Of a stretch of DNA of 6,819 bases, positions 6,243 through 6,819 are shown piece after piece (within the stretch, counting starts at the first letter, position 1; every line of letters begins with the position of its first letter). The stretch spans positions 1 to 6,819 of the forward strand of contig SLSQ01000280.1 in the NCBI GenBank assembly GCA_007130355.1, read 5' to 3'. Below the pieces are notes generated by a model. That model did no database searches, was not told the origin of the DNA, and was given only the letters and a program-made list of their open reading frames with translations. The DNA is from Trueperaceae bacterium (GTDB taxonomy: Bacteria; Deinococcota; Deinococci; Deinococcales; Trueperaceae). A program made the position numbers and the translations under genes.

Positions 6243-6819
6243 TCCTTGACGCCTCCGGCGGTGAGGCCGCCGACCAGGTACTTCTCGAACCAGAAGAACA
6301 ACGCCATGATCGGCACGGTGATGATCATCGCACCGGCCATCAGGTACTGCCGCGGCACCTCCTGGCTGTCGAGCATCACCATGCCGCGCGGCAGGGTGAA
6401 GATCGCCGGGGTGTCGAGGAACATGAACGCGAACAGGAACTCGTTCCAGGCGATCATGAACACGTACAGCCCGACCGACGCGATCGCCGGCCGAGCGAGC
6501 GGCAGGGTGATCCGCCAGATCACCTGCGCGCGGGTGCAGCCGTCGATCAGGGCGGCCTCCTCGAGGTCGTACGGCAGGGTCTGGAAGTAGCTGCGCAGCA
6601 TGTACAGCGCCACCGGGATGGTGGTGGCCGGGTAGAGCAGCAGCAGGCCGGGCAGGGTGTCGCGCAGTCCCACCTGCGTGAACACGGCGTAGAGCGGGAT
6701 CACCAGCACGATCACCGGGAACATGTAGATCAGCAGGATCGAGCGCGCCAGGAAGGTGCGGCCGCGGAAGCGGAGCCGCGTCACCGCGTACGCGCCCAGG
6801 ATCGCCAGGGTCAGGGTGA
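6239..6819 (-). CDS. MalG-type (CUT1) carbohydrate ABC transporter permease, 5' end beyond the window
   Basis: This is the C-terminal 192 residues of an inner-membrane sugar permease; the whole protein is usually about 270-290 residues. The frame is open to the window edge and reads TLTLAILGAYAVTRLRFRGR there. That is the conserved region after the first segments of MalG-like proteins, so the GTG at 6784 is internal and not the start. The EAA loop that docks on the ATPase is clear at about 6500-6562 (EEAALIDGCTRAQVIWRITLP). Hydrophobic segments follow SILLIYMFPVIVLVIPLYAVF and include LYVFMIAWNEFLFAFMFL. The ending GGLTAGGVKE is the typical family C-terminus. The TGA overlaps the glycosyltransferase GTG by 4 bp. 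A MalF-type partner and a binding protein are expected just upstream, outside the window. By context the cargo may be glucosylglycerate or a related glucoside; the protein itself does not show it. Confidence 0.93.
   Translation of the reverse strand, partial: TLTLAILGAYAVTRLRFRGRTFLARSILLIYMFPVIVLVIPLYAVFTQVGLRDTLPGLLLLYPATTIPVALYMLRSYFQTLPYDLEEAALIDGCTRAQVIWRITLPLARPAIASVGLYVFMIAWNEFLFAFMFLDTPAIFTLPRGMVMLDSQEVPRQYLMAGAMIITVPIMALFFWFEKYLVGGLTAGGVKE

Noticed and set aside
4713..6590. A 625-codon open frame on the + strand, antisense to the glycosyltransferase and permease
   Set aside because: The translation is Arg/Ala/Gly-biased and repetitive with no family signal, and the opposite strand holds three well-supported genes.

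Overview
This is a very GC-rich window from a bacterial chromosome. It holds five protein genes and no RNA gene, CRISPR array or insertion sequence that I can see. Three clues suggest a diderm of the Deinococcota type, for example a Trueperaceae relative. The solute-binding protein has a signal peptide with no lipobox cysteine. The HD gene has a TANNNT -10 box placed so that its transcript would start at the ATG. The glucosylglycerate phosphorylase family is known from Meiothermus. This placement is an inference, and other high-GC phyla are not excluded.

Left part, + strand (1-3084): the 3' half of a nucleoside/BMP-type ABC permease is followed by a 153-nt gap packed with GC-rich hairpins. 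Next come the BMP-family periplasmic binding protein and, after a further 19 nt, an HD-domain phosphohydrolase of the COG1078/SAMHD1-like type. The permease and binding protein belong to one importer, probably for nucleosides or a similar small solute. The HD gene appears to have its own leaderless promoter overlapping the end of the binding-protein gene.

Right part, - strand (6819 down to 3073): this is a compact operon entered from beyond the right edge. A MalG-type sugar ABC permease, a GT4 glycosyltransferase and a GH13_18 phosphorylase follow one another, each junction being a 4-bp GTGA stop/start overlap. The phosphorylase closely resembles the glucosylglycerate phosphorylases (E. coli YcjM, Meiothermus). 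The set therefore looks like an import and turnover module for a glucosylglycerate-type compatible solute. The GT4 enzyme may make or extend such a solute, for instance a mannosylglucosylglycerate-type product; that part is a hypothesis.

The two halves converge and their coding sequences overlap tail to tail by 12 bp. Low-complexity expansions sit in three of the five genes: a DAG-rich tail in the HD protein, a DAG/Pro-rich insert in the glycosyltransferase, and a loop in the phosphorylase encoded by a degenerate tetranucleotide repeat. The only non-coding stretches are the 153-nt hairpin region and the 19-nt gap before the HD gene. No gene-free stretch exceeds 300 bases.
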